From NCBI GenBank assembly GCA_001179505.1, contig CDMY01000231.1, forward strand, positions 58,748 to 122,747: a stretch of DNA of 64,000 nt. Direction: 5' to 3'. Origin of the DNA: Vitrella brassicaformis (lineage: Eukaryota > Sar > Vitrellaceae). The notes beneath the pieces were generated by a model, which worked only from the letters and a program-made list of their open reading frames with translations, was not told where the DNA came from and ran no database searches. A program made the translations under genes and the position numbers. This document shows, in pieces, positions 1 through 10,470 of this stretch. Numbering within the stretch: the stretch's first letter is position 1; every line of letters starts with the position of its first letter.

Positions 1-11
1 AGCAAATGCTT

Positions 12-1414
12 CAACCAGCAAGCCGCATGTGTCTGGTCTCACCAAGCACGACGTGGTCCTCGATGAGCGTCTTGAGGTCTTGTCGCAGAGTGCCCTCGAA
101 GGTGAGGCCCCTGGGTCTCGTGAGCCGCTGGCCGAGTGCCGGATGGGCGGTCTCGACCCACGGGAAGCTCTGGTGGTTCCACTGGTGAGTGCCCTTGACC
201 TTGGCGAGGCAGGTCTCGATCGTCAGGCTGACACCGTCCTGGTCGTCCTTGGCGGGATCCATGGGACCCAGCCAATGCAGATCCATCTTCTCGGCAACCT
301 CCTGCACGCACTGCTTGCCCATGCCGATGAGCGTCGGCCGGGGGCCGACCTCCACTATCACCCGTGCTCCCGCCTCGACCATCGCTCGCATGCCGTCCAT
401 GAAGCGAACCGGCAGCGTGATGTGGTTGGCCCAGTACTCGCCCCTCACGACCTCGTCGCCAGCCATATTGCCGCTGACGTTGGACACGAGGGGGATCTTG
501 GCCGTCTTGAGGTTGACTGTCGACAGCACCTGCTGGAAGGGAGCCACAGTCTCACCCATGAGAGGGGAGTGGAAGGCGTGCGAAACAGTGAGGAGCTTGT
601 AGCGGCCCCCCACGTTGAGGGCCTTCATCACGGCCTCGACCTCGCTCCGCTTGCCCGACACCACCACACTCTTGGGGCCGTTGACGGCAGCCACAGAGAC
701 CGTCTTGGTCTGACCCTCGCCCACACTTGCGATGCCCTTGAGCACCTCCTCCTCGCTCAGCCGACACGCGGCCATGACGCCATCATTCTGGGGTGCGTCG
801 TTCATGATTCGTGCTCGTTCTGCGATGAGCCTGAGTCCGTCCTCGAGGCTCATGACGCCTGCGATGGTGGCGGCCACGTACTCGCCCAGGCTGTGGCCCA
901 TGACCACATCGGGCGTCACACCACGGCTCCGCAGCAGCTGAGCCAACGAGTACTCGACCGCAAAGATCAGCGGCTGGGAGAACCGAGTCTGGTCGATCAT
1001 CTCCTGCATTTTGATCTTCTCCTTGTCGTTCTTGGGGTAGAGGATGCCCGTGAGCGGAACGGGCAGCAGCGGATCCAGGATGGTCGCGCACTCGTCGATG
1101 CACTCCCGGAACACCTTCTCGTTGTCGTAGAGCTTGCGGCCCATGTCGACGTACTGTGAGCCCTGCCCAGTGAACATGAACCCGATTTTGTTCTGCAACG
1201 CCACCGAGGCCTTGTCCTTGTTGAGCATCTCATCGATCTGCGCCGCACTGAGCGCCTTGGCCTCCACCAGGATGTGGGCATTGGCGCCACCGAATCCGAA
1301 TGAGCTCACGTCGCCGACCATGCGGTCCTTGCCTGGCAGGCCGGACACCAGCGGCACTGGCTCGGTAGGGAAGACCACTGGGAAGGTGTCGTTCATCGAT
1401 ATGTCGGGGTTCAG
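12..1414 (-). CDS. Type I polyketide synthase fragment: KS tail, malonyl-type AT, start of DH
   Basis: This is an internal piece of a modular polyketide synthase, read right to left; the 3' part lies beyond the left edge. It opens with the last part of a ketosynthase (LNPDIS, then SSFGFGGANAH), followed by a full acyltransferase with FTGQGSQ, the nucleophile motif GHSLGEY and the motif HAFHS. HAFHS is the family signature for malonyl-CoA. A dehydratase N-terminus then begins (HPALG, and LIEDHVV with the likely catalytic His). The frame meets a stop at 11-13, just after a GT donor candidate near position 30, so an intron probably carries on to the left. An intron at 1415-1476 links it in frame to an unusual upstream exon (next entry). 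The ketosynthase core (Cys active site and both His motifs) is absent from this window. Confidence 0.88.
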
Positions 1415-1476
1415 CTGAGTGAAGTGGCGAGTCCATATGGCACGAATGTGTGTTGCAGTGTCGTTTGTGTGTGTAC

Positions 1477-1737
1477 CGAGTGGGCTTTTATGACGAGGGC
1501 GGCCTTGCTTTCTTCCTCTTCTTCCTCCTTGGCCTTCTCCGCGAGCTGCCTCATGGCGGAGTCGAAGCTGCGCAGCACAATGATGGCAGGCAGGCGGCGT
1601 TGGGCTTGGTGACGCCGGACGGCTGCCTGCACGTGAATAGCCGCCCTCTGTTGCGCTTCTCGAAGTGTGCGGCGTCGGGCGTGAGACGGGACGCCTTGTG
1701 GCCATTGTGGGAGGTGCTGGGGCGTGGAGGGCGTGGC
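1477..1737 (-). CDS. Probable 5' exon joined to the polyketide synthase: IQ-like motif and acidic helix
   Basis: An open frame on the minus strand is spliced in phase 0 to the ketosynthase tail: the donor is GTACAC at 1476, the acceptor ends TTCACTCAG, and the product reads ...KAHS|LNPDIS. It encodes a basic helix with an IQ-like motif (VQAAVRRHQAQRR), then AMRQLAEKAKEEEEEESKAA. An acceptor-like CTACAG lies just upstream at 1738-1743, so another 5' exon may exist, but I see no convincing start. A ketosynthase would have its catalytic core here and does not. Either this is a remodelled N-terminus, or the join is a rearrangement or assembly artefact. The coding call rests on open frame, composition and splice phase only. 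Confidence 0.4.
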
Positions 1738-2102
1738 CTGTAGCCAGCACAGCAGAGCACCAGCACATGGGTGAGTGGTTTGGCCAGATCATGGATTCAT
1801 CATGGTTACCGAAGGGGGGGAGCAACATATCCCGCAAAAGGATCCTCTGAAGGGCATGATGGCGTGATCCCGTCAGTCAGCGAAGCCAGTCAACGAGGTG
1901 ACGTTGATCGAATCTTAGGGATGAGATGTCGCGAAACAATTGCGATATCGAGGCGTTTCGAATTCGCAGATGTCGTCTTCTGTCTCTGTTCCACCTCATC
2001 CGTCCATCTTTTCCTCTCTCTCGCCCAGCCTGTGCTCATATCCCTCTGTTTCTCGGTCCCTCCCTTCCGCAGGCCTCCATCCACTCGCGCTCGTCCCTCG
2101 CG
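1738..2102. other. Intergenic: divergent upstream region of PKS fragment and phospholipase gene
   Basis: No convincing gene. The right part (1980-2100) is pyrimidine-rich (TCTCTC, TCCCTC), as is seen before the other plus-strand secreted-protein genes in this cluster, and probably forms the 5' leader of the phospholipase gene. Confidence 0.4.
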
Positions 2103-2732
2103 ATGCGGTTCCTTCTCTGCCTTGTCGGTGCCCTCCTGCTGGTCGGCAGTGTGCACGCAGAGGAACTCATCGACTACGGCAATTGGTGTGGCGTTCGCAA
2201 CACACAGGACGATGAGAACTACCGCTGTATTGACGGCGTGGACTGCGCTTGTCGTCAGCACGACCTCTGCATAGAACGCCACCTCAAGGATGGGTACACA
2301 TTAGAGCTACACAAATGCAGCTGGTACGTACGTAAGGCGAGAGGAAGCAAGCCGCGCACTTCTCATGTTTTCGCGTCGCGTGTTTGTTTCAGTGACAAGG
2401 ACTTCCTCAAAGCCCTCCCTGGCGCATCGTGTTCGAAACCGAAGTGCCCCGTATACAAAGAGGCTGCCATTGAGCTGTTCCGCCGCAAGCCGTGTATAGA
2501 ATACAAGCGCCCCTGTATCATGGGACACTGTACCGAGATTCCCGTTCCGGGTGTGGGCGGGACAGCAGCTACGGGGCCTTCGACAGAATCGGTAGTCGAC
2601 GATGCTAAGGACGCTGTCGATGCCGCTAGGGACGCCGTCAAAGACGTCGCCGATGTCGCCAACGACGCCGCCAAGCGTGGTCGAGATGCCATCAGGAACG
2701 TCGCCCCTCGGGTGCCAAAAAAACCCTGGTAG
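2103..2732 (+). CDS. Secreted phospholipase A2 with an amphipathic Ala/Asp/Lys tail
   Basis: Join 2103-2323, 2393-2732 gives a protein of 186 residues. The intron (GTACGTACGTAAG...TTTGTTTCAG) is a multiple of three, so the frame is open through it; removing it creates the Cys pair KCSCDK expected of the family. A signal peptide (MRFLLCLVGALLLVGS) precedes a calcium-loop motif YGNWCG and the catalytic CRQHDLC with its His-Asp. This matches secretory phospholipase A2, which hydrolyses the sn-2 ester of phospholipids outside the cell or in the secretory route. After the Cys-rich core comes a tail of repeating acidic/basic/Ala turns (VDDAKDAVDAARDAVKDVAD) that should form an amphipathic helix and could bind membranes; that last point is inference. 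The signal peptide shares CLVGALLL with the gene at 10471. Confidence 0.85.
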   Translation: MRFLLCLVGALLLVGSVHAEELIDYGNWCGVRNTQDDENYRCIDGVDCACRQHDLCIERHLKDGYTLELHKCSWYVRKARGSKPRTSHVFASRVCFSDKDFLKALPGASCSKPKCPVYKEAAIELFRRKPCIEYKRPCIMGHCTEIPVPGVGGTAATGPSTESVVDDAKDAVDAARDAVKDVADVANDAAKRGRDAIRNVAPRVPKKPW

Positions 2733-3527
2733 ATGGATGCCTGCAGGATCGCTTGGCCGGTGGGTACTGACCGTACACTGAGTACAGACAGAAACACTTG
2801 TTGTGTGCCTTTTTTTAATGGTGGTGTATATACGTGTTCTGTCGTAGCGCTTTGTTTTGACTGTCTGTCTTTTCCCATTCCAAATCGTGTGTGTATGTGT
2901 AGGTAGTACGTGAAGGTAGGTAGAAGACAGGTCGATAGGTAGGAAGGTACGTATGTGTACAATTTGGCCGTGCCAACTAGAGTACGGTAAGATAGATAGA
3001 AAGAAGTCATCGGGCCGACTGGCCGGCTGACTGACTGGCTGGCTGTGGTTTTCATCTGACTGACTGTCGATACGCGTACGTGAATGTGTGATGTGCCGTG
3101 TGGCCGAGTGGGCTGTGTGGGTGTCTTTAAGCACACCGAGTGCACATACAACACTGATGGGATAAATGGATGGATGAGATTACAGTCGAGTGGAGTTCAT
3201 GCCGCACTTTTCGCCTTTTTCGCTATTCGTCGGACTGAGTTACTCATTTGTGGGCTTCACAGACAGAGGTGCCTCCGTTTTCATTTGTCTGTCTCACTCA
3301 TCTTCATTCGCCTGCATGTGTGTGGTGAGTCGTGCGGCCCAGTGGGCTGTGTGTGACTTCTGTGTGTGAGTATATTTGCGTGAAGCACGCCCTGGACATA
3401 CAGACGGGACGGATGAGACGCAATGAAGGACACACATTCACTACACATTAAGTCGATTGGATCATGTTGTGAGTCCCACCAACACCAAGTACATCCACCA
3501 AACGAGGTCCATCTGTCAGTCAGCTGG
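2733..3527. repeat. Spacer repeat, copy A (downstream of phospholipase gene)
   Basis: Non-coding and TG-rich. The stretch from about 3080 to 3470 is nearly the same as 14220-14620, including the phrases GATGGGATAAATGGATGG and CTATTCGTCGGACTGAGT, and related to 8810-8980. It carries no gene; it is the left-hand copy of a spacer that recurs after three secreted-protein genes. Confidence 0.75.
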
Positions 3528-3640
3528 CTAGTGGTCGACCATCGTATCGGCCCCATGAGCCCCTCCCCCACTCACACCAGCTGCAGCTGCAGCACCACCG
3601 CCACCGCCAGCAGTGCCATTCAACAGACGATCAGACATGA
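3528..3640 (-). pseudogene. SEH1 3'-terminal exon remnant (most truncated copy)
   Basis: This is a third copy of the last exon of the SEH1 gene (compare 14673-14782). It encodes MSDRLLNGT, then a Gly/Ala run and GADTMVDH-stop in the same frame with the stop kept. It is 3 bases longer than the full gene's exon. Similarity stops soon after the acceptor, near 3680, so only the tail exon was carried along. It cannot make a protein by itself and marks the oldest or most eroded unit of the duplicated array. Confidence 0.75.
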
Positions 3641-4849
3641 CTGCACACACAGACAGAAAGAGAGAGACACATGAATCGTGGTCCCTCTGTCTTTTCCTGT
3701 CCGCCCTGCCTCAAGGGATGAACTGTCCTTCCCTTCGTTGTGGCCTACGTGGCTGTTCGCGTCTTTGCTTTTGTGGCTGGCTAATGTATGTGTCCTTCAT
3801 TCATCCGTTGTGTGAAGCGCTCCGAGTCCTGCTGACAGACCGCATGCAAAGACGGCGTATGTGCGTGCGTGAGGGTGACTGACAGTGATGGATGAGACGG
3901 CGAGTGGATGTTGACATCCACGGGATCGGTTTGTGAGTCGGTTGCCTGTCTCGCGCGAATGGTTTCAGCAATCTTTGCTGACATATAGTGAGGAACAAGT
4001 CTCATAACGTTCGTCCAGAGGATGTGCAGCGTCTACCTGTACACGTACTAGCCACACAATCCAAGCATCCAGTTAGTCACTTAGTCGGCCCCACTGCCGT
4101 ACTCTACTGGCACAGCAGCGCCAAACCAGTCTACCTACCTACCGACCTAAGTGACTGACTGACTATCGACACACACACTGCATGCACACACATGGATGAA
4201 CACACACATGGATGGATGGATGGATGGGTGGGAATGGGAAAAGACAGGGCCAAAAGAAATGGGCGACAACAAAACAAACGTCTACAGCCATCGTCATGTC
4301 AGCCAGCCAGCCAGCCAGCCAGGCAATCAGGCAATCAGGAAGCACAAAGATCCCGTGGTACCAAATGAGGATGGTTCTTCTCGCTACACCGCATTGTGCG
4401 TGGTGTGGCCCAAAACCAAGCCCCTCTCTGATCCCTTTCCAGACTGTGTGTCTGTCTGTAAGCCGTCACTCAGATGCAACACGAAAGAGAGATCGACCAT
4501 GCACACACAGACGGCATCCATTCCATCATACCCTCACATCAATCACATTAGCCATTCTCGCGCACATCAATCACACAGCAGCTGCCTGGGGACAAATGGC
4601 ATAGAAAATGACCAACAACTGCAAATCACGAGAAAAAGAAAGAGTTCAGGCAGCCAGCCATGCACGTTCGTGTGTATTGTACATCCACCAAGACACGCAT
4701 TCAAGACCAATTGCCAGCAGCGGAGCCCCATTGTGCGTGTCTTGTTGTACCCATCATTCAGTGCACTCACGCTTCCACCTACCCCACCCCACCCCACCCC
4801 ACACCCGACGCCAAGGTCTCACTCGCCTCCATCCATCCATACACACGGT
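3641..4849. other. Intergenic, microsatellite-rich, no gene seen
   Basis: Contains (GGAT)n near 4208, (CAGC)n near 4300 and (CCCCA)n near 4783. A plus-strand open frame at 4196-5164 runs through these repeats and opposite the next gene; its composition (PTPPHPTPHPTP) is that of translated simple repeat, so it is not called. Confidence 0.5.
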
Positions 4850-5826
4850 TCACCCAGATTGCGTGGTCGGTTTGAGGGAGCGGTAGAGGAGAGAAACCGA
4901 CTCCGGCGTGCAGCACCGCAGCCGCCACTTGGCGCCACATCGGGTGTTTATCACCTGCACACATCCACAAACAACCACACATCCACAAACAACCACGAAA
5001 ACAAAAACGTTATAACGCTTTCGTCGTGGCTGCGTGCAGTGGTAGAGGTATGGCGTCCGTACGATTTCGAGTTTCGGGTTGTGTTCTCTCATTCGGCAGC
5101 CGACAATCTGGCTTCGCTTGAGGGTCTCGCGGACTCGCTTGCCGCTTTTCGGGGACGGAAATGACACCAAGCTTCTAGTTATCTGTAGAAAGACCCCCCA
5201 CACACACAGACGAAAGCGTTGTACGCAAGAAGCCCGCCACACCATCTCTGAATCGCCAGTCAACGTGCGTGTGTGCGTGTATTGCTCGGCGCAGTGCGTA
5301 CCTGTCTAACCAGGCGTCTGGCGTGCCCGCTGGCGGATTGCTCCTGGAACTCATCGCAGAAGAGCGCCTCTACCCCCGACACAACGACCGTCCTCCTCAC
5401 CCACGTGCAGTGCCACTTGAGCAGCGTCACTTGCACACGGCACTCGCACAGCAGATGCTCCGACCCGGGGGGGCTGAATTCGTCCCCCTCGGGGAGCGTC
5501 ACCAGGGGGGACGCGGGCGACTCGGCTGCTCTCGTCGATGCACTGGCGAAGCCGGAGGACGACGCGGGAGAGAGCTTCGTGTGGTCATCTGCCTGCTGGC
5601 TCGAGTGGCGCGCGAGGCGTATGCGGATCTCTTCGGGAGAGGGCTGATCGGTGCCGGGCTCCTCACGTTGCGACGGGCGGATGAGCATCGTCACCACATC
5701 GGCTGCAAGCAAAAGCAGGCGACCGTCGTTGCGGTCTGCGGCAACGAAAAATATGCGAAGACGCACGAGAAGCTCCCCTTCCCCGGTAGAAGAGGGAGAG
5801 AAGCCGCGAGAGCGCGAGCGATACAT
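4850..5826 (-). CDS. Unknown protein, two or three exons
   Basis: Complement of join 4850-5182, 5302-5826, 285 residues. The start is MYRSRSRGF (5826); the open frame further upstream has no ATG. The intron (GTACGC...TTTCTACAG, 5183-5301) joins HARRLVRQ to ITRSLVSF in phase 0. A further 54-base intron just before GTGATAAAC is possible and would keep the frame. The N-terminal half has hydrophobic strands (LLVRLRIFFVAADRNDG, LLLLAADVVTML), a Ser-rich linker, then a Cys/Trp-containing region (LLCECRVQVTLLKWHC). No family recognised. It sits between the phospholipase and glycine-zipper genes on the opposite strand. Confidence 0.5.
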
Positions 5827-6299
5827 AAACGCGCTACAGCGAGGAATTCGACGCTGGGTCCGACACCATGCGCCTCGCTGACGTATATGCCGGTAGCGCC
5901 GTTGACAGCGTCGTCGAGATGAAGACGGAACCTCCAAGTGTCAGCTTAGGTTGTGTTTTACGCATCACTTTAGCCCAGAATCCATACTTGCAACGGGGAG
6001 CGAAGGGTGAGGAGCGGTATGAGAGAGAGACAGTGTCTTCGTATGCTCTTCTGTCTCTCTTGTCGCCTGCCCACCGCCTCCCCGGCCTGAGGTCATCTCA
6101 GATCTGATTCCATCAAGGATTCTCGCAAACCGTCTCTGTCCGTCCCTTCAATTTGCTTCATCTGATTCCATCAATTGGATATCTTGTCTTCTCTCTTTTC
6201 GTTTGCTCTCTCGACCGGCCTGTGCTCAAACCTTTCAAGCCTGTTCTCTCTCGCGTCACGAGCCTTTCAGCTGCATCTACCCTCGTGCTGCAGTCCACC
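5827..6299. promoter_or_regulatory. Upstream region of glycine-zipper gene 1, with a shared upstream block
   Basis: No gene seen. The phrase CGGCCTGAGGTCATCTCAGA near 6084 recurs upstream of the Cys-rich gene near 10432, at a comparable distance from the start codon (about 200 versus 40 bases, allowing for a leader). It is either a shared regulatory block or a relic of duplication. A pyrimidine-rich leader (CTCTCTTTTCG...) precedes the ATG at 6300. Confidence 0.45.
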
Positions 6300-7934
6300 A
6301 TGACTCGACTCTCGGCTGCCGCGGTGTGCCTCATCTTCCTGGTGTCGGCTGCCCTGGCCGACGATGCTTCGCGCAACGCGCTCCGCTCCATGCGCGGCAA
6401 GAACGCTGCTGCCAATGATCAAGGTGCATAGGAATGAGACCAGATGCCTGCACATTACAGCCCATCACATCACTTGTCTGCCTGTCGTCTCTCTCTCCCT
6501 TTTTTTGTGCAGCTGCGGATGATCTTGTGTCCGGCCTCAGGTGGACACACAGCATCCCTGAGCTGGACAGCATGCCTGAGGAGCCACCCCAGCATCGCGC
6601 CCTGTGGCCCAAGATCAGTGCGCCCAAGATCCCCGCGCCCAAGATCAGCCCGCCCAAGATCAAAAGCCCCGATCTCGGCAATCTGGGTAAGACAGCAGGC
6701 AAGGCTGCTGGGGCGTACTACGGAGGCGCTGCTGGAGCCGCTCTTGGCGGGGCCGTTGGGTCGAAATTCGGCCCTGGGGGGACGGCGGCAGGGTCGGCTA
6801 TTGGCACGGCTGTTGGCGCGACAGAGGGAGCAAAGCATGGGGGCAAAGCTGGAGAAAAGGCCGGAGACTGGGTGGAGGACCGGCTCGGCGGCTCTTTCGG
6901 GTTCAGACGTCTGAGTGACGACACGGCCGATGCAGAGGTAGGAGGGATGGGAGAGAGGCACTGGGCTTGCTTCAGCACTTGGTCGCATTGCACCCCATCT
7001 CATTATCTCATTGCTGTCTGTCTGTCTGTCTGTGAGTGCAGGACGCCGCGGATGATCTTGTGTCCGGCCTCGAGGACAAGCACGCTGAGCAGCATGAGGA
7101 GGAGCCACCCCAGCATCGCGCCCTGTGGCCCAAGATCAGTGCGCCCAAGATCCCCGCGCCCAAGATCAGCCCGCCCAAGATCAAAAGCCCCGATCTCGGC
7201 GATCTGGGTAAGACAGCAGGCAAGGCTGCTGGGGCGTACTACGGAGGCGCTGCTGGAGCCGCTCTTGGCGGGGCCGTTGGGTCGAAATTCGGCCCTGGGG
7301 GGACGGCGGCAGGGTCGGCTATTGGCACGGCTGTTGGCGCGACAGAGGGAGCAAAGCATGGGGGCAAAGCTGGAGAAAAGGCCGGAGACTGGGCGATGGA
7401 CCGGCTTGGCGGCTCCTTCGGGTACAGACGTCTGAGTGACGACAAGGCCGATGCAGAGGTAGGAGGGATGGGAGAGAGGCACTGGGCTTGCTTCAGCAGT
7501 TGGTGGCATTGCACCCCATCTCATTGCTGTCTGTCTGTCTGTCTGTCTGTCTGTGAGTGCAGGACGCCGCGGATGATCTTGTGTCCGGCCTCGAGGACAA
7601 GCACGCTGAGCAGCATGAGGAGGAGCCACCCCAGCATCGCGCCCTGTGGCCCAAGATCAGCGCGCCCAAGATCAGCCCGCCCAAGATCAAAAGCCCCGAT
7701 CTCGGCAATCTGGGTAAGACAGCAGGCAAGGCTGCTGGGGCGTACTACGGAGGCGCTGCTGGAGCCGCTCTTGGCGGGGCCGTTGGGTCGAAATTCGGCC
7801 CTGGGGGGACGGCGGCAGGGTCGGCTATTGGCACGGCTGTTGGCGCGACAGAGGGCGCAAAGCATGGGGGCCGATTGGGAGAAAACGCCGGAAACTGGGC
7901 GGAGGACCGGCTTGGCGGCTCCTTCGGGTACTAG
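6300..7934 (+). CDS. Secreted glycine-zipper repeat protein, copy 1 (three exon-encoded repeats)
   Basis: Join 6300-6423, 6513-6937, 7042-7458, 7563-7934 gives 445 residues. Exon 1 encodes a signal peptide (MTRLSAAAVCLIFLVSAALA). Exons 2, 3 and 4 each encode one repeat of about 125-140 residues: an acidic lead (ADDLVSGL..EEPPQHRALWPK), a run of PKIxxP units, then a glycine zipper (GAAGAALGGAVGSKFGPGG, GTAVGATEGAKHGG) and the end LGGSFGYRRLSDD. The zipper is like those in membrane-inserting or oligomerising bacterial-type 'glycine zipper' proteins; the function here is unknown. The exon-intron units (about 520 bases) are tandem duplicates, with the same phase 0 introns and the same CTGT-repeat tract before the AG. 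Confidence 0.8.
6513..7934 (+). repeat. Tandem exon-intron duplication, three units
   Basis: Units start at 6513, 7042 and 7563. Each includes an exon and, in the first two, the intron with its (TGTC)n tract. Units 2 and 3 are nearly identical to each other in the exon; unit 3 lacks one PKIPA element and has GRLGENAGNW in place of GKAGEKAGDW, as in copy 2 of the gene. Confidence 0.85.
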
Positions 7935-9033
7935 ACTGGTAGATGAGTGGTAGATGCTTGCATGGGGAGGGATGGGCACGCGGTTTCGGCTCATAGGAGA
8001 TGAGGTAGACTACGGGGGTTCATGATTGTGGCTGCCCATGAATGCTCTGTCTGTCTTTCCCATTCCCGTGTATGTGTACACCCCATTCATGTATGTGCGT
8101 GTATGTACGTGTAGATAGGCAGGTAAGTAGGTAGATCGGTTCGGCGCTGCCGTGCCAGTAGCGTAGGGTTCACAGATAGAATGGGCAATGGGGTCGGCTG
8201 ACTGGATGCTATTCATGATGACACGAGGCTGGGGCTTCGTGAATTTCATGATCACATGGATATATAAGTGTACACTAGGCAGATCAGCTGATAGGATAGA
8301 TGTAACATTGTGTATATGCCTGTTGACGTCACCGTTTTCCTTTTCACTGTCTGTCTTGTCCCATCGTAACGTGTGTGTATGTGCTGCACGGGGCTGGGCT
8401 TCGTGAATTGCGTGATTACATGTATTTGCACACTACGCATTCCCGTTGCCCTCCATGTGTGTGTCCATGTGTCGACAGGTAGGTAGGTGTAGATAGCTGT
8501 GCCAGTAGAGTACGGTAAGACAGATACAAGGGGAATGGGCTCGACTGGCTGTCATCTTGATGATGCACGAGGCTGGGGCTTCGTGGATTGCATGATTACA
8601 CGCATGTGTACCCATACATTCTCGTTCGGTCTGGTGAGCCTACGCGTAGTGCGCCCTCTGTGTTTCCTGTCGTATGGTTGGTCAGTTGTGGGTCTTCCAC
8701 ATATCCACAGGTGTGGCTGTCTGTCTGTCTCCTGTCTGGCTGTCTCCTGTCTGGCTGGCTGCCTGTAGTTTTCATGTGTCTGTCGTTAATCACTTTCATA
8801 CGCGTGTATGTGTGGTGTGTCGTTTGGCCAAGTGGGCTGTGTGTGCCTTGTTTGTAAGTATGTTTGCATGAAGCACGCCTTGTTGATATGCGAATTATGA
8901 CGGGATGCATGGATGGAGGGATGAGACGCAATCAAGGACACACATTCACTACACATTAAGTCGATTGAATCACAGTTTGAGTCCCCAGCACCAAGTACAT
9001 CCATCAAACGAGGTCCACCTGTCAGTCAGCTGG
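7935..9033. repeat. Spacer repeat, copy B, with internal sub-repeats
   Basis: Non-coding. Closely matches 13535-14672 over most of its length (for example GATCGGTTCGGCGCTGCCGT at 8132 and 13720). Within it the phrase GCTGGGGCTTCGTG or close variants returns at about 8228, 8393 and 8573, with ACACGTAG/GTAGATAGG-like blocks between, giving degenerate sub-repeats of roughly 170-180 bases. Confidence 0.75.
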
Positions 9034-10248
9034 CTAGTGGTCGACCATCGCATCCGCCCCATGAGCCCCTCCCCCACTCACAGCAGTAGCAGCAGCACCA
9101 CCGCCACCACCACCAGAGCCATTCAACAGACGATCAGACATGACTGCACACACAGAGAGAGAGACACACATGAATCATGCGTGCGTGTGTCGTGCCCTTC
9201 TCCCTCTCTGGCTGACATGACGGCCTCGGTTCCTTCTTGTCGTCTCCTGGTATGAGTGTGGTGATGGGCACCCACTCGGGCGGCTCCTGGTCGCCACACC
9301 GCCATGATATCACCTGCAGCGAAGAGTGTATCATGCAGCATTCACCACCAATGGGGTTTTCCTTTCCGTCCTCCTCCCCCCCTTACTGTTCCGTCATCTG
9401 CCGCTGCGGTGAGGACGGTGCCGGTGACGTTGAAGCACACACGCCATATCTGCACACATACAGCCCACAGTTGTCACGAAGCATGCACTGAATCACACAA
9501 CGCAATGGGTGTGATCTTAGGAGGCGGGCTCACCGGTCCCGGCGATATTTCGATCTTCTGCAGGATCTGGAGCAGCCACTTGTCGGACGCGCCGGCCACA
9601 CCCGACTCTGCGCAGACACAGACACTCAGCGAGAGATGCCTGTCTGTCGCGTACACAACACACACAAGCTTGTTGCTTCCGTGCATACCAGCCGATGGTG
9701 GCAAGATGGCCTCCGCCTGAGCAAGGGGGCGAGCCGTCTGTCGATGGACGTATGTCTGCCTGGCTGTGTGCCAGCCCTATTACTGACCGGTGCGTTGGCC
9801 GATGTGTCCTGTTGTGGCTGCTGCTTCCACTGCCATATGTGCACCAGGGGCTCGTCCCCACAGGTGGCCAGCAGATCATACGGCCTGCATAGGTTGGGTG
9901 CCCACGCCACATCCTTCAGAGGGGCACTGCTCGCCTGCACACACACACACACACCAAGACAGGCCGATCCCATCCCGGCCGCCAGCCAACCTTTTGCTCT
10001 GCAAGCCTCGACCAGCCCCGTCCACTCCTGAAATGGACCACAGCAGCCAGCCATGCGGTGATCCAATCCATCGCTGTGTGTGCCGCCCGCCATGCCATAG
10101 ATCGATCTCTCACTCACTTGCCCCAGACGTCGAGTATGCCGTCGTTGCCCACCACGGCCAGTATCTGGTCCTCACTGTCGAAGTTCCACGCCAGCGCCGT
10201 GCAGCCTCGGGGGCAGTTGCTACGCTTGTGACTTGTGAAACAATCCTC
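9034..10248 (-). pseudogene. SEH1 partial copy: 3' exons only
   Basis: Near-copy of the last eight exons of the SEH1 gene (14673-15931). The order is the same: the tail exon with its stop (9034-9143), the WRCGDQEPPEW exon, IWRVCFNVTGT, SDKWLLQILQKIE, the short AEAILPPS exon, DVAWAPNLCRPYDLLATCGDE, SGRGWSRLAEQK and the CPRGCTALAWNFDSEDQ exon ending at 10248. Splice sites and frames look intact, but the seven 5' exons with the start codon are missing: similarity ends inside the intron at about 10270, where the full gene goes on to the RIYEAQDLL exon. It is a truncated duplicate; there is no sign of a new start. The age looks young because coding changes are few. Confidence 0.85.
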
Positions 10249-10470
10249 CTGACCGATTGATTGAACACACACCTCATCACACTCGAACCCTGGAACCCCG
10301 CAAACCCTTGCCTGATTTGAATAAGCCAGGAGAGAACGCTCCCGCGAAGACGGAAGATCTTTCCACCTCTTTCATCTGTCCCTTCTTTCCCTCCCTCTCT
10401 ACCTGCCCACAGTTCGCTATCCCCTCCCCCCGGCCTGAGGTCATCTCAGATCTCTCATCTCGGTCAGGTC

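Noticed and set aside
29-1159. Long plus-strand open frame (376 codons)
   Set aside because: It lies exactly opposite the polyketide synthase acyltransferase; its composition (LEVLSQSALEGEAP..., many His/Leu) is the usual antisense shadow of a GC-rich coding region.
4196-5164. Plus-strand open frame of 322 codons
   Set aside because: Translates microsatellites (GGAT, CCCCA, ACACAT) and overlaps the better-supported minus-strand gene.
6434-7435. Continuous open frames reading through the introns of the glycine-zipper genes, on both strands
   Set aside because: They arise because repeat exons are GC-rich and introns short; the spliced frame alone keeps the signal peptide and repeated phases.
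7015-7560. CRISPR-like array of CTGT repeats
   Set aside because: Simple 4-base microsatellite in introns, with no spacers; the genome is clearly eukaryotic.
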